Shown in pieces: positions 34,901 through 46,291 of a stretch of 60,000 bases of DNA. A program made the position numbers and the translations under genes. This stretch comes from Hydractinia symbiolongicarpus (Eukaryota > Cnidaria > Hydrozoa > Anthoathecata > Hydractiniidae), in NCBI RefSeq assembly GCF_029227915.1, contig NC_079887.1:10728001-10788000 (forward strand). The letters run 5' to 3'. Numbering within the stretch: position 1 is the stretch's first letter; every line of letters begins with the position of its first letter. The notes under the pieces were generated by a model that was not told where the DNA came from, searched no databases, and saw only the letters and a program-made list of their open reading frames with translations.

Positions 34901-37222
34901 AAAACTTTTTTGTACAGGAACTTAAACACAAAGTAAAATAATTTTGAGTTTAACAAGTATTTATTTTAGTTATAAAGCGACCTTGGAATCTTAAAAAGTC
35001 TAATTATGTGTGGTTTTCAACAAAGGACATTTCTCGACTTTTATGTTTGTCATTTTTCTTGTTAATAAATTAACAAACGTGAACTGTTTTTACATGATCG
35101 CTCAATTGTATGCATGTTTACCGGATATTATGTATAAGGGTTAGGGTTATTGTTATTCGGCATAATAAGTGGTTAATATGCATAATACAGAATTTGCCAC
35201 AATCTCTGTAACCTATATAGAAAAACAAAGACCTCTTCACGAATTCTTATTTCGCCTCTGGGATAGTGAAACAGCATGGTAATTGGATGGCTATTTCGTG
35301 CAGAAATACAGAAACTTCGTGTTAACACAGCGTCACCCGCGCTCTGTTTGTGATGTAAACATTTAATAAGGAACAAGATAGCCTAACAGTTTCATATAGA
35401 AACTAGTCGTATTCCTTGGAAAATTTAAAGATAAGTCGCCCATCGTTTTGTGGCCAGCTGGCAGCATGTTAATATGGATACACATATCACGTCAGTTGAA
35501 TTAGTAGCAAGAATAACTTTTTTTCTTGCGTAGCGCTGTATTTTTTGACTTATTGACACAGTAACTATCTTGTACATACATTTCCATCGCTAGAAAGGAA
35601 CTGCTATTTAAATTTTGATGACAACAGCAAATATTTCAACATATTGAATACTGCCCTTACCAAAAATATTAAACTGGAAACACAAAAAAAGAACGGTTGC
35701 AAGGAGGAGTCCTAATTTAAGAAATTTTTACATAAAATGTGAAACGTCAAATCGCATGAAATCCTTGCAAAACTTGCAAGGTGTAATATCTAGTTGAAAG
35801 AAAGTTATAACAGTTATCAACTCTCACAGTCAAAACACTGACCATAACAACACCGACAGTTACAACACCGATAATAACAACATCAAAAATAACACATCTC
35901 GTATATGTATATACATCTTTTAAAGTGATTAGGTTGTAACATACAATATTTTAATGTAAGGTGGCAAAAAACCCTTGCAAGAGTTGTATGGAAATAGGTC
36001 TTTTTACGCATTTTAAACATAGTCTTCTACCTAAAAGATTATACAAAAATATCAAAAAACATAGTTTGGAAAACAATAAATTTAAATCTAGAAAAATCAT
36101 TTATTCAGTTGCATGCCATCCTTTTCCACCAAAATGTATACAAAAATGTAAAAATTAACCGGGTAACAAAACAATTTTTTCTTTTTTTGTATGATGATTC
36201 GTACTACCCTTTACCAAACATTATAAACTGAAACTTCATAAAAGAAATGAGCAAGGGATAAATTTCAAATCATAAAAATCTTTATTTTGAAAACATTGCA
36301 TATGGTCCTTTCTCACAAAAGTTTTCACAAAATTTAAGCGTTTCTTTTTTTTATTGACCCTCTTAAGGGTGTTATATTGTCAGTCATTAGGTTATCACGC
36401 GTTTCATTTTTTACTCCCTTTAGGTTATCAATTTCCGAAATTACATTTCTTTCTTTGTATTCTCTCAAGGATAATGTATTGACGTTCATTAGTTTCTTTA
36501 ACATTATCATGTGATGGAGATATACAAGAAAGATATCAAATTTTTAGTAAGAATGGTAAACATTTTTTTAGTTTAAAAATTTACATATAATATTGATAAA
36601 AATTACTGAAAAGTGTTAGTGAAGATATAATATATATAACAATGTTAACTTTATGAAAAATAAATAACAACGAACAGATAAATAATATTGTTAACTTATA
36701 AAAAGTAAATATACTACTAAACGGATTAAAACAAGGAGACGTGTTTAAGAGATTTTGAGTAGTTTCGTCAGTCGCATTCTAATTAACCAACACACAGATT
36801 TCCAACCGATCCGAATGAATGATCCGCCTAGTGAAAATCCAGTTTAAAAGATAATCTATGGGTAAATTATATACAAAATCTAGTTATTCTTTTCATAACT
36901 ATATGAAATAATTCACTTTTTCTCAACTTTTTATAGCTCCTCTAGGGTAAAATATGTACAAAAATCTAATAAACCAGTAAAAAAAAGTAAACAACGTAGC
37001 TTAGACTAAATCAAGAAACTGCTTTGCACAGTTGCGACCAAAGATTTGCTTGAATATATATTACAGGTTAATAAAATACTTTAAATATTAAACAAGTGCA
37101 AAGCAAGAGAATCAAACAAATGTCAATCTAGTACCAATAGGTTTTTTAATTATATTTCATGCAAAACTTATCTACGACACTAGAAATTAAAAAAAAGGTT
37201 GCGAAGCATTACGCAAGTTGCA

Positions 37223-38084
37223 AGCAAATTGAAACTAGCCAATAGTTGTCCTTAGTGCTTTTTGTTTTTCTTTGATATAATACGGCGAGGTGATAAAAAC
37301 TTAATGCAGCTGATATCTGGGAATACACCAACACTGAATATCATAGACGTAGAAAACCCTGTGGACGAGGTTGTAAAATAAACTCACCGCGGATTTCTTT
37401 TCAGAAGGTACGAGAAATTTAGATCGCGCGAAACTAAACAAAAACGATTACTGAGAAATCTCTTTCCACAGAATTATAAAATTAAATATTGATAATAATC
37501 ACAACATTGTCAGTGTTGGCCGACGTAAATCAAACATTGATGAAGCTTTTGGCGCCAAAAATCCATGCAAAGTTATACTTTTATAAAGTTAAAACCTTTA
37601 TTTTGAAAGAAATGCAAAACATCGAGTTGTGCAATCCGTAGTGTGCCTAAATGTCACGAATTAAGGGGATGCGCGTCTTAAGTTTCAACCGGAAAATAAT
37701 ACTCGAGACTTAACGTTAACGATTTCGGAGATGAGAAGGCAACCGAAGCAGCTTGTGGGTTGTTTTTTTACGTAAAAATAACGGTACTAGTTATGAAAAC
37801 CGATTTCTTGAAGCCACGGTATCTGCTGCAATAAATTTCGAAAACTCACGGGAAACAATAAACAAAAACAAACAATCTACAGAAACGAAAACAATTTATT
37901 AACTTTATCAAGATATATAAACAGCTTCAAATTTTTGACAGAAAAATAATAACAACGCGCTGTGAGGTTTCGCTTTCCTCTTTTTATCTCACATGTTGAA
38001 AGATAACATCTCTCCTCGCTCTAATTGTACGCAATCTAAAAAGAAACAGAAAACATTTTTATATAGTATATTTTATTATACTAG
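37223..38084. other. Unique intergenic stretch after tandem units
   Basis: The stretch lies outside the duplication. It contains no convincing gene. The motif CCCTGTGGACGAGGTTG at about 37352 looks like part of a dispersed repeat. Nothing else is recognised. Confidence 0.35.
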
Positions 38085-38821
38085 TCGATAAAGCCCGTGG
38101 AAAAATCCACTGAAGCAGGATAAAATTTAAAAATAAGCGTCATATGAATTTTGATGACGTCAGCAACCCATCTGCCAAAAAAATTAGAACCTTGTTTTTA
38201 CGTTGCCTTTATTGTGTAGACCTTAAAGCGCTGATCAAGAAAATGTATGTAATAACGTGCATTTGATGAATGGTTAATGAGATTTACGGGTTTAAAAATT
38301 TTGCTGACGTCAGCAAAGTCCCTAATAAAAGTACAGGAAATTATTTTTTCGAAATTTGTATACCCGTTGCCTTCATGTAATAGCTCTTGAAACGCTAATC
38401 AAGAAAATGTATAGGATCATGTACTTTTGACCAACGGTTACGGAAATATTGTTGTTTAAAGGTTTTTGGTGACGTCATAAACCCGTTCATTCCGAAACGG
38501 ATTTGGGGATCCAGGTTTGGAAAATTACCCAAATTGGTCCCAGGTGGTCCCTAGTTACCCACACGGTGAAAAATCATTGACGTCACCACCTCGTTTTCAA
38601 GTTATTTAGCCTTAAATTTAAAAGTGCAATGCAATGGCTTCACTAATCTTAATATACTTTCCTTTGACGTCAATATTGCTTTAATGTCAAAGTTGGGTAA
38701 TTTACAGAACAAATTTATAGACGATGTTTTATAGACTGTATCAAAAAAATTTTATCCACTTTGCAAAAGTCACAGACAGACAGATAGACAGACAGAACTG
38801 GCGTATTATTATATAGACTAG
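38085..38821 (+). mobile_element. ~740 bp tandem repeat unit 1 (TC...CTAG ends)
   Basis: The unit begins TCGATAAAGCCCGTGGAAAAA and ends ...TATTATTATATAGACTAG, directly joined to the next unit (737 bases). It contains several TGACGTCA-type palindromes, the phrase CGTCCATTCCGAAACGGATT-like near 38490, and a CAGA-rich stretch before the end. TC at the start and CTAG at the end, head-to-tail arrays and no inverted termini would fit a non-autonomous Helitron, but the expected 3' hairpin is not visible. The class is unresolved. Confidence 0.55.
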
Positions 38822-39562
38822 TCGATAAGACCCGTGGAAAAATCCACTTAGGCAGAAGGACAATGGAAAAGTAGGTTGTTTTGGATTTTTTGCTGACGTC
38901 AGCAGTGCAATTACAAAAATATTTGGCGAAATTTAGTTTATTTGTTGCCTGTACTATGCAGATGTTAAAACGCTGACCAAGAAAATGTATATGATCATAT
39001 CTTTTTGATAAGCAGTTAATGAGACATAAGGGTTTTAGCATTTTGCTGATGTCAGCAATGGCCAGTCAAACCCCCCAAATTTTTTTTTTAGAAATTTGTA
39101 TACCTGCTGCCTTCATTGTATAGGTCTTGAAACGCTTATCAAGAAAATGTATAGGATCGCGTATTTTTGACAAACGGTTGCAGAGATATTAGGATTTGAA
39201 GGTTTTTCGATGACGTCATCAACCCGTCCATTCCGAAACGGATTCGGGGACCCAGGTTTGGGAAAATTACCCAAATTGGTCCTAGTTGGTCCCTAGTTAC
39301 CCACGCGGTGAAAAATCATTGACGTCACCACCTCGTTTCCAAGTTATTTGGCCTCAAAGTTTTAGGTGCACTGTAATGGCTTCATTAATTTAATATAGGA
39401 TATTGACGTTAAAGTAGTGTTATTTTCGTTGCGTCGTAACGTCAGAAAATTTAACATATTAGACATGCATTTTTCGGCAACATCAAAGAAAAATGAAGAC
39501 ATCCACTTTGCCTGTCACAGACACACAGACAGACACACCTAGCGTATTATTATAGAGACTAG
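38822..39562 (+). mobile_element. ~740 bp tandem repeat unit 2
   Basis: This 741-base unit follows unit 1 directly, with the same start (TCGATAAGACCCGTGG) and end (TATTATTATAGAGACTAG). It is nearly identical to unit 5 at 43762-44500, more so than to its neighbour, which implies local copying or exchange inside the array. Minus-strand frames in it (38715-39041) recur only because the repeat recurs. Confidence 0.6.
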
Positions 39563-39912
39563 TCTATAAAGCCCGTGGAGAAATCCACTTGGGCGAAAGG
39601 TCAATAAAAAGAAAGTTGTTTTAGATGTTTTGCTGACGTCAGCAGTGCAGTGCAGATAAAAATATCGCGAAATTTGTTTATTCTTTGTCTGTAATGTGTA
39701 GAGGTTGAAATGCTGGTTAAAATAATGTACAGGATCATCTCTTCTCGACGAACGCCTAAGGAGATATCAGGGATTAAAAATTTTGCTGACGTCAGCAAAG
39801 ACCCGTCAAAACCTAAAAAATTTTTTTTAGAGATTTGTATACCTCCTTCATCGTATAGATCTTGAAACGCTGATCAAGAAAATGTATAGGCATATTGAAG
39901 AAGAACTACTTT

Positions 39913-40001
39913 GTTCATCACTAACATACTGCCAAGCAGTGAGCGGGATTCGATCCAGACGAACCCACTACACTACGTGCGGCAATATGTTAGTGATGAA
40001 C
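39913..40001 (-). mobile_element. tRNA-like SINE module, minus strand, internally deleted
   Basis: The module is flanked by the inverted pair GTTCATCACTAACATA / TATGTTAGTGATGAAC. On the minus strand it contains the A-box-like TAGTGTAGTGG and B-box-like GGATCGAATCCCGC but lacks ~25 bases of the central part present in the copy at 40353-40465. Confidence 0.55.
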
Positions 40002-40352
40002 TCAGATAGTTTATGCGGATGGTGTGTATACATATAGGTGAATATTTATCATAGCACATCCGTATTTCATTCTCAACAGAGAATGGTTCACCCCGATCAG
40101 ACCTCTGATCATGACGGGCGAGTATAATGCGTGTTAGTCATATTGAAGAAGAGCTAATCCCGCTCACTGCTTGGCAGTATGTTAGTGATGAACAAAGTAG
40201 TACTTCTTCAATATGACTAACACGCATTATACTCGCCCGTCATGATCAAAGGTCTGATCGGGGTGAACCATTCTCTGTTGAGAATGAAACACGGATGTGC
40301 TATGATAAATATTCACCTATATGTATACACACCATCCGGATAAACTATCTGA

Positions 40353-40465
40353 GTTCATCACTAACATATTGCCGCACGTAGTGTAGTGGGTTCGTCTGCG
40401 GCTCCCAGTTCTGGGGACCGCGGATCGAATCCCGCTCACTGCTTGGCAGTATGTTAGTGATGAAC
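40353..40465 (+). mobile_element. tRNA-like SINE module with 16 bp inverted ends
   Basis: The ends GTTCATCACTAACATA (40353-40368) and TATGTTAGTGATGAAC (40450-40465) are perfect inverted repeats. Between them lie an RNA polymerase III A box (TAGTGTAGTGG, 40379-40389) and B box (GGATCGAATCCC, 40422-40433) spaced 43 bases apart, as in a tRNA gene. No intact cloverleaf was found, so it is a tRNA-derived SINE head rather than a tRNA gene. A diverged copy is at 55556-55665 on the minus strand. Confidence 0.6.
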
Positions 40466-41018
40466 AAAGTAGTTCTTCTTCAATATGACTAACACGCATT
40501 ATACTCGCCCGTCATGATCAGAGGTCTGATCGGGGTGAACCATTCTCTGTTAAGAATGAAATACGGATGTGCTATGATAAATATTCACCTATATGTAAAA
40601 TGTATAGGATCATGCATCTTTGACAAATGGTTGCAGAGATATTAGGGTTTGAAGGTTTTTCGATGACGTCATCAACCCGTCCATTCCGAAACGGATTCGG
40701 GGACCCAGGTTTGGGAAAATTACCCAAATTGGTCCTAGGTGGTCCCTAGTTACCCACGCTGTGAAAAATCATTGACGTCAGCACCTCGTTTCCAAGTTAT
40801 TTGGCCTCAAAGTTTTAAGTGCACTGTGATGGTTTCAGTAATTTAATACAGGATTTTGACGTTACAGTAGTGTTGTTGACGTCGCGTCGTAACGTTATAA
40901 AATTTAACATTTGAGACACTGTTTTCGGCGACTTTTTGAAAATTTAGGCGACATCAAAGGAAAATGACGATATCCACTATGACCGTCACATACACTTCGC
41001 ATTATTATATAAGACTAG

Positions 41019-41225
41019 CCGATAAGGCCCGTGGAAAAATCCACTTAGGCAAGAAAACAATGAAAAATAGGTTGTTTCAGATGTTTTGTCGACGTCAGCA
41101 GTACATATAGACAAAGATTTGCCGAAAATTTGTTCATTCGTAGCCTCTATTATGTAGAGCTTAAAACGCTAATCAAGAAAATGGATATGATCATACGCTT
41201 TTGATGAGCGGTTAATGAGATACTA
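41019..41225 (+). mobile_element. ~740 bp repeat unit 4, 5' part only
   Basis: The unit starts CCGATAAGGCCCGTGG and matches the other units for ~200 bases up to GCGGTTAATGAGATACTAG. There another sequence (CCGAATTCCCGTGGAAG...) begins. Matching sequence resumes near 43041, so units 4 and 4' may be one unit split by an insertion or by deletion and rearrangement. Confidence 0.5.
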
Positions 41226-43040
41226 GCCGAATTCCCGTGGAAGAATTCACTGAATCTCTCATTAAACTGATGTAAGGGATACCATACAAAAACATACAAC
41301 ATAGTAATTTGAATTTTCAAAACTAACATTTCAACCTCCACCCCGGGCTCTTTGTCTCTTTTATAACGGGATGGCAAAAAGAGAAAAAGCCTTGGGATAG
41401 AGGTTGCTCACAATCTGCACTATTCTATGTTTATAAACGCTGAAATAAAAATCTAAAAGTATAAGTATGTGCAACAACAAAAAATAATAAAAAAATAATA
41501 ATGTCCAAAAATATCAAAGGCGTAAAACAACCGTTACGTAAAAAGCGGAATACGCTAACACTATATACTTGCTTTGCCGTTCCAGAAGTACACTAGGAAA
41601 AAAAAGGATACCAAACATAAAAAAAAATCCAACATTTTTTGTTAAGTCATACAAAATCAGCTATTTAGTCTGTTGCATACGGCAAACCTTCCAAAGTTAT
41701 ACTCAAACTATAAGAAATTAATAGTTGAAAACACATGAAAAAGAGAAATTTAAAAACTTGAATCATTTGGTATATTGTATATCTACAAAAATATTTTAAT
41801 CCAAAATATTAAAAGAACAGTTTGCTTTAACAGACCCAAACTTATAATCAAGAAAATCACGCATAAAATCAAAGAAGATAACAATGCAGTGTTTTCGAAT
41901 TTAAGAATCGAATATTATTCAAACGATCGTAACGTAACAGATGTAGACATTGATTTAAGTTTAGGATTTAGGTTTAGATTTTTTATAACGACATCAACAC
42001 TGAATCACACAGTCTGTAGTATTAAAAACATTAACCACGGAAAAATTACTTTTTACATTTTATGTAAATTCTTCTCTAGGGTATACACGCTGTTTTTATA
42101 AGAATAGTGTGTTTTAGTTTCAGCCTTTATGTTCTTAACTTTTTTGACAAATGCTATCCTCATTATTCTCAACATGTTCTTAACATGACTATGGTCTGAA
42201 AATATATAATGCCTTAATAAAATAAAGCATGCTATAAGTTACTATAGCTAGCTAATGGCAATTCTACTTGGACACAAAAAAGTTTAGTTCGTTTGATATA
42301 CAATAAAAAAAGTAAACTTCTAATCAATTTTGTGCGTCATACAAATGTTCATATTCAAACTATCAAGCTCAGACATATTCTTCAGATATTCTAAACTTCT
42401 CAGCCACTTTTCAGAGTATATTCTTACAAAATAAGTGCTTAAAGGAAATATTTTCCGGCTCAAGACACAACAACAAACTTAATATTTAAGGAAAAAATTT
42501 AGCTCTGAAAGAAACGGCTAAAAAATCGTTATACACCCAAATTCAATTCTCTATCAAAAATTTAGAGAACACACCTGCTTTTCTTTCGCTTTCTCAGTAG
42601 TCCAATCGGTTTTTTACTTCGAGAACTAAATTTCGCTTCATCCCAAAGAAAACGAATTGAAAATGTATAGCTACAATTGTCTGATGCATTTCCAATCAAT
42701 TCTTTTTGTGATGTTATATCATCGTACGTTTTTCTTCGTTTTAAAAAATATTTCTGACAACAACATTATTAATTTCGTTCGACAACAACAGTTTGTTTTT
42801 TACATTTTAAATTCGAATTACATTACAGCCATATTAGAATGCGATACAATCTCGGTCCCAGAACACAAAAATGTAAAATATAGAAAAACATAGAAGCTTT
42901 AAACTAACCTCATGATGAGTAAACATTAGCATGCTTTGTTTGAAGTAACTTTTTTCAGGATTAACATGAAAAACAGACTACCTTCATCGCTTCGGTTTTC
43001 TTTTTTCAGTTGATAAACAACTTGTTTCCATGAGATACGG
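41226..43040. other. AT-rich insert between repeat units, no gene called
   Basis: The stretch begins with a short relative of the CCCGTGGAAGAATTCAC hairpin start and then becomes AT-rich DNA without recognisable family. Frames at 41775-42101 (108 codons) and 42657-42893 (78 codons) have AT-driven composition, no signal peptide and no motif, so I do not call them as genes. Confidence 0.4.
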
Positions 43041-43761
43041 CGATACAAATTTAGAAATTTGTATACCTGTTGCCTTCATCATCGTATAGATCTTGAAACA
43101 ATGATCAAGAAAGTGTATAGGATTATGTACTTTTGACAAACGGTTGCCGAGATATTAAGGTTAAAGGCTTTCGATGACGTCATCAACCCGTCTATTCCGA
43201 AATGGATTTGGGGACCCGGGTTTGGGAAAATTACTCAAATTAGTCATAGGTGGTCCTTAGTTACCCACGCGGTGAAAAATCATTGACGTCACCACCTCGT
43301 TTCCAAGTTATTTGGCCTCAAAGTTTTAGGTGCACTGTAATGGCTTCATTAATAATATAAGATATTGACGTTAAAGTAGTGTTACTGACGTCGCGCCGTA
43401 ACGCCAGAAAACTTATAGGATTGTGTACTTGTGACAAACGGATGCAGAGATATTAGGGTTTAAAGGTTTTTTTATGACGTCTGACCCAAATTGGTCCCAG
43501 GTAGTCCCTAGTTACCCACGCAGGAGGTGACGTCAGTTATGTCCACCTGTTTCCAAGTTATTAAGCCTTAAATTTAAAAGTGCAATGCATTGGCTTCACT
43601 AATCTTAATATACTTTCCTTTGACGTCAATATTGCTTTAACGTCAAAGTTTGCTGATTTAGAGAACAAATTTATAGGCGATGTTTTATAGACTTTATCAA
43701 AGAAATTTTATCCACTTCGCAAAAGTCACAGACAGAAGCTCCGTATTATTATATAGACTAG
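43041..43761 (+). mobile_element. ~740 bp repeat, rearranged 3' parts
   Basis: The stretch contains the 3' half of one unit (43041-43412: AAATTTGTATACCTG..., TGACGTCATCAACCCGTC..., AATCATTGACGTCACC...) followed by a shortened second 3' half (43413-43761) that ends TATTATTATATAGACTAG before the next unit. Confidence 0.5.
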
Positions 43762-44500
43762 TCGATAAGGCCCGTGGAAAAATCCACTTAGGCAGAAGGA
43801 CAATGGAAAAGTAGGTTGTTTTAGATTTTTTGCTGACGTCAGCAGTGCAATTACAAAAATATTTGGCGAAATTTGGTTTATTCGTTGCCTGTACTATGCA
43901 GATGTTAAAACGCTGACCAAAAAAATGTATATGATCATATCTTTTTGATAAGCAGTTAATGAGACATAAGGGTTTTAACATTTTGCTGATGTCAGCAATG
44001 GCCAGTCAAACCACCCAAATTTTTTTTTTTAGAAATTTGTATACCTGCTGCCTTCATTGTATAGGTCTTGAAACGCTTATCAAGAAAATGTATAGGATCG
44101 CGTATTTTTGACAAACGGTTGCAGAGATATTAAGATTTGAAGGTTTTTCGATGACGTCATCAACCCGTCCATTCCGAAACGGATTCTGCGACCCAGGTTT
44201 GGGAAAATTACCCAAATTGGTCCTAGTTGGTCCCTAGTTACCCACGCGGTGAAAAATCATTGACGTCACCACCTTGTTTCCAAGTTATTTGGCCTCAAAG
44301 TTTTAGGTGCACTGTAATGGCTTCATTAATTTAATATAGGATATTGACGTTAAAGTAGTGTTATTTTCGTCGCGTCGTAACGTCAGAAAATTTAACATAT
44401 TAGACATGCATTTTTCGGCAACATCAAAGGAAAATGAAGACATCCACTTTGCCTGTCACAGACACACAGACAGACACACCTAGCGTATTATTATAGAGAT
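43762..44500 (+). mobile_element. ~740 bp tandem repeat unit 5
   Basis: The unit is very similar to unit 2, starting TCGATAAGGCCCGTGG and ending CCTAGCGTATTATTATAGAGA, after which the array stops. The terminal CTAG is replaced by TATATAG. Confidence 0.6.
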
Positions 44501-44659
44501 ATATAGCAAAGTCTCTAAATGCCTTTGAGGAACGATATTTATAGCTAAATTTCTGAACTACAAATATATATCATTTTTTGGGACATAGTGCTCAAAAGTG
44601 TTTACTAGATACAATATGCTTGATATAATTAATAAAGTCATTTTGAGGATTGTCTTTTT

Positions 44660-44730
44660 GGGGGGATTGGTAGTTCAGTCGGTAGAGCGTTCACTTCCTA
44701 TTCATATAGGTTCAATCCCACGTAGCAGTT
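44660..44730 (+). mobile_element. tRNA-like sequence (degenerate tRNA or SINE head)
   Basis: A-box-like TAGTTCAGTCGGTAGAGCG (44671-44689) and B-box-like GGTTCAATCCC (44709-44719) are present with a shorter than usual gap. The anticodon arm and the acceptor stem do not fold well. A functional tRNA is unlikely; a SINE head or tRNA pseudogene fits better. Confidence 0.4.
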
Positions 44731-45154
44731 GTTGCTTATTGAACAGAAATTTAAAAGGTTTCTGTAGCTCAAATGGAAACTTTTTAACACTCTAGAACAG
44801 TCTATGTTGTACCTCCTGAAAAAAATTGACAAGGTAAATTTATTGGAATTAATGAGGCTAACCACATAAAATATAGATCACTACTTTTTGTGGCCAAGAC
44901 AACAGAATTGAAAGCACTGTTTTTCATTTGGAAAGTACAAATTGTATTTAAAAATTTGCCCAAGCTTGCACTCATACTTATAGCTTTTTTAGCCAGTTGA
45001 CAGGCACACCAATCTACCATACTGAACACAAATGTTACGAAAAACACGAAATTTGTTTAAGGTCTATTATGTGGTTTCACATTCTTAAAGGGTCATTCAA
45101 GAGTAGGTTTTACTTATCATAACTTAGCTATACCACATTATTGTAAGCTCATGA

Positions 45155-45190
45155 AACACAATGCAAAAACATGTGTTTTTGCATTGTGTT
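45155..45190. repeat. 17 bp perfect-stem hairpin
   Basis: AACACAATGCAAAAACA (45155-45171) is followed after two bases by its exact reverse complement (45174-45190). There is no T-run that would mark a polymerase III terminator. Its role is unknown. Confidence 0.6.
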
Positions 45191-46255
45191 GTAAAGGGTG
45201 GTAAAGAAAATGATGAAGCCCTAAATATTTTTTGTATTTTTTAAGTACTTTTATATATGTCCAAACTTAATTTCCCAAAAACAATAATTACATTAATGGT
45301 TGCCACCATTATGGAACAAAAGTCCACTTGGTCATTCGTGACTTCACACGTCGTACGTAGCTGAATTCTTGAAAAATTTATCGCGAGGTTTGAGTGTTGA
45401 AGAATTTAACATGCGAAAGTAGGTAAACAAAGTAGAACTTCCAGGTAAAGGCACCGTTTGATAAAATAGTTTTCATATATAACATATATCAGTAAAAAGA
45501 CGCTAGTAGCAACAGTAAAAACATTTTTTAACCACAAATGAGCAAATACCTTAAAGAAAGAAGTGGTATATTCTCCCCAGTTAGTTTTGGATTGGTGACT
45601 TAAATTTATTTCCACGATACAACAAAAAAAGAAGCAACTTGAGTTTTAGGAAATATTTAAAAATTGTATAATAAAATTTAACAAGAAAGAGTTTTGTTTA
45701 ATACTTTATGGATTGAATTTTCTTCTTCTGACTGTAGCTAGAGGTAGCTAGCTAATGATTCCATTGAAGGATGACAGCAAAAAAAATTTTCTATGGTGGC
45801 CACAGGCACCACAAAGTAATTTATTTAGCTAGCTAGCTACATCAAACAAAGGAAAAAAAGTAAAAATAACTTTCAAATCATCCATATACCTTCGCAACTC
45901 ACTTTTCTTCTGCTGTATGAAAAAGATACCACAAACATGCCAATTCAAGCTGATAATTTGGTACTTTATAATCTTCTTTTTAATGAAGCCATAAATATAT
46001 CATGTTTTTGCGCATTATAAGTGTTCAAATAATATAGTGTGCCTTCAAAGAAAAGGTACAAGCTTTCCAACTCGAAATATTAAGAGAAATAGCATGCCAG
46101 CTAAGCCAATTATTATCAGGACTTGGTATAAACTATGCATTTGTGTTAGGTCTGTAAAATACACGTTAATTCAAATTAGCCGATAGCCGTTTTCTGATTG
46201 CTTTAGTGTACTTCCCAGTCTTTCGCTTCCAAGAAACGGAAAATTGGGAAATAAC

Positions 46256-46291
46256 GGGGGGGGGGGGGGGGGGGTACGAAAGACGGGGGTA
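46256..46291 (+). repeat. G19 run followed by two G5 runs (G-quadruplex candidate)
   Basis: Nineteen consecutive G residues (46256-46274) are followed by GGGGG and GGGGG within 20 bases. It can form a G-quadruplex on the plus strand. The exact run length is prone to sequencing error. Confidence 0.6.

Larger units (their letters stand above)
27481..37222 (+). repeat. Tandem duplication unit C (~9.74 kb)
   Basis: This is the second head-to-tail copy of unit B. Differences outside the first ~1 kb are few, for example 19458 C versus G, 20238 A versus G, an A-run length change near 22640 and single substitutions near 26845 and 26995. Such high identity means either a recent duplication or gene conversion, or an assembly artefact such as two haplotypes placed in tandem. 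The first ~1 kb (to ~28480) differs at many sites from unit B. Confidence 0.85.
39891..40596. mobile_element. 706 bp composite insertion with 12 bp target-site duplication
   Basis: The insertion is flanked by exact copies of AAAATGTATAGG (39879-39890 and 40597-40608). The interior is a nested palindrome: a ~120-base sequence (CATATAGGTGAATATTTATCATAGC...) occurs once in reverse and twice forward, and tRNA-like modules with inverted ends lie between them. The long duplication suggests LINE-type integration rather than a cut-and-paste transposon. Confidence 0.7.
39563..41018 (+). mobile_element. ~740 bp tandem repeat unit 3, interrupted by a 706 bp insertion
   Basis: Without the insertion at 39891-40596 and one copy of its 12 bp duplication, the unit is 738 bases, matching its neighbours. 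It begins TCTATAAAGCCCGTGG and ends ATTATTATATAAGACTAG. Confidence 0.6.

Noticed and set aside
41775-42101. 108-codon plus-strand ORF
   Set aside because: AT-driven composition, no domain, no splice context and no repeat of the frame elsewhere.
38085-44500. Hammerhead ribozyme in the tandem units (retrozyme hypothesis)
   Set aside because: The CTGANGA...GAAA core was looked for around CTGACGTCAG and CTGATGTCAG, but the conserved bases do not match.
44660-44730. Functional tRNA gene
   Set aside because: A and B boxes are present, but the acceptor and anticodon stems do not pair and the box spacing is short.
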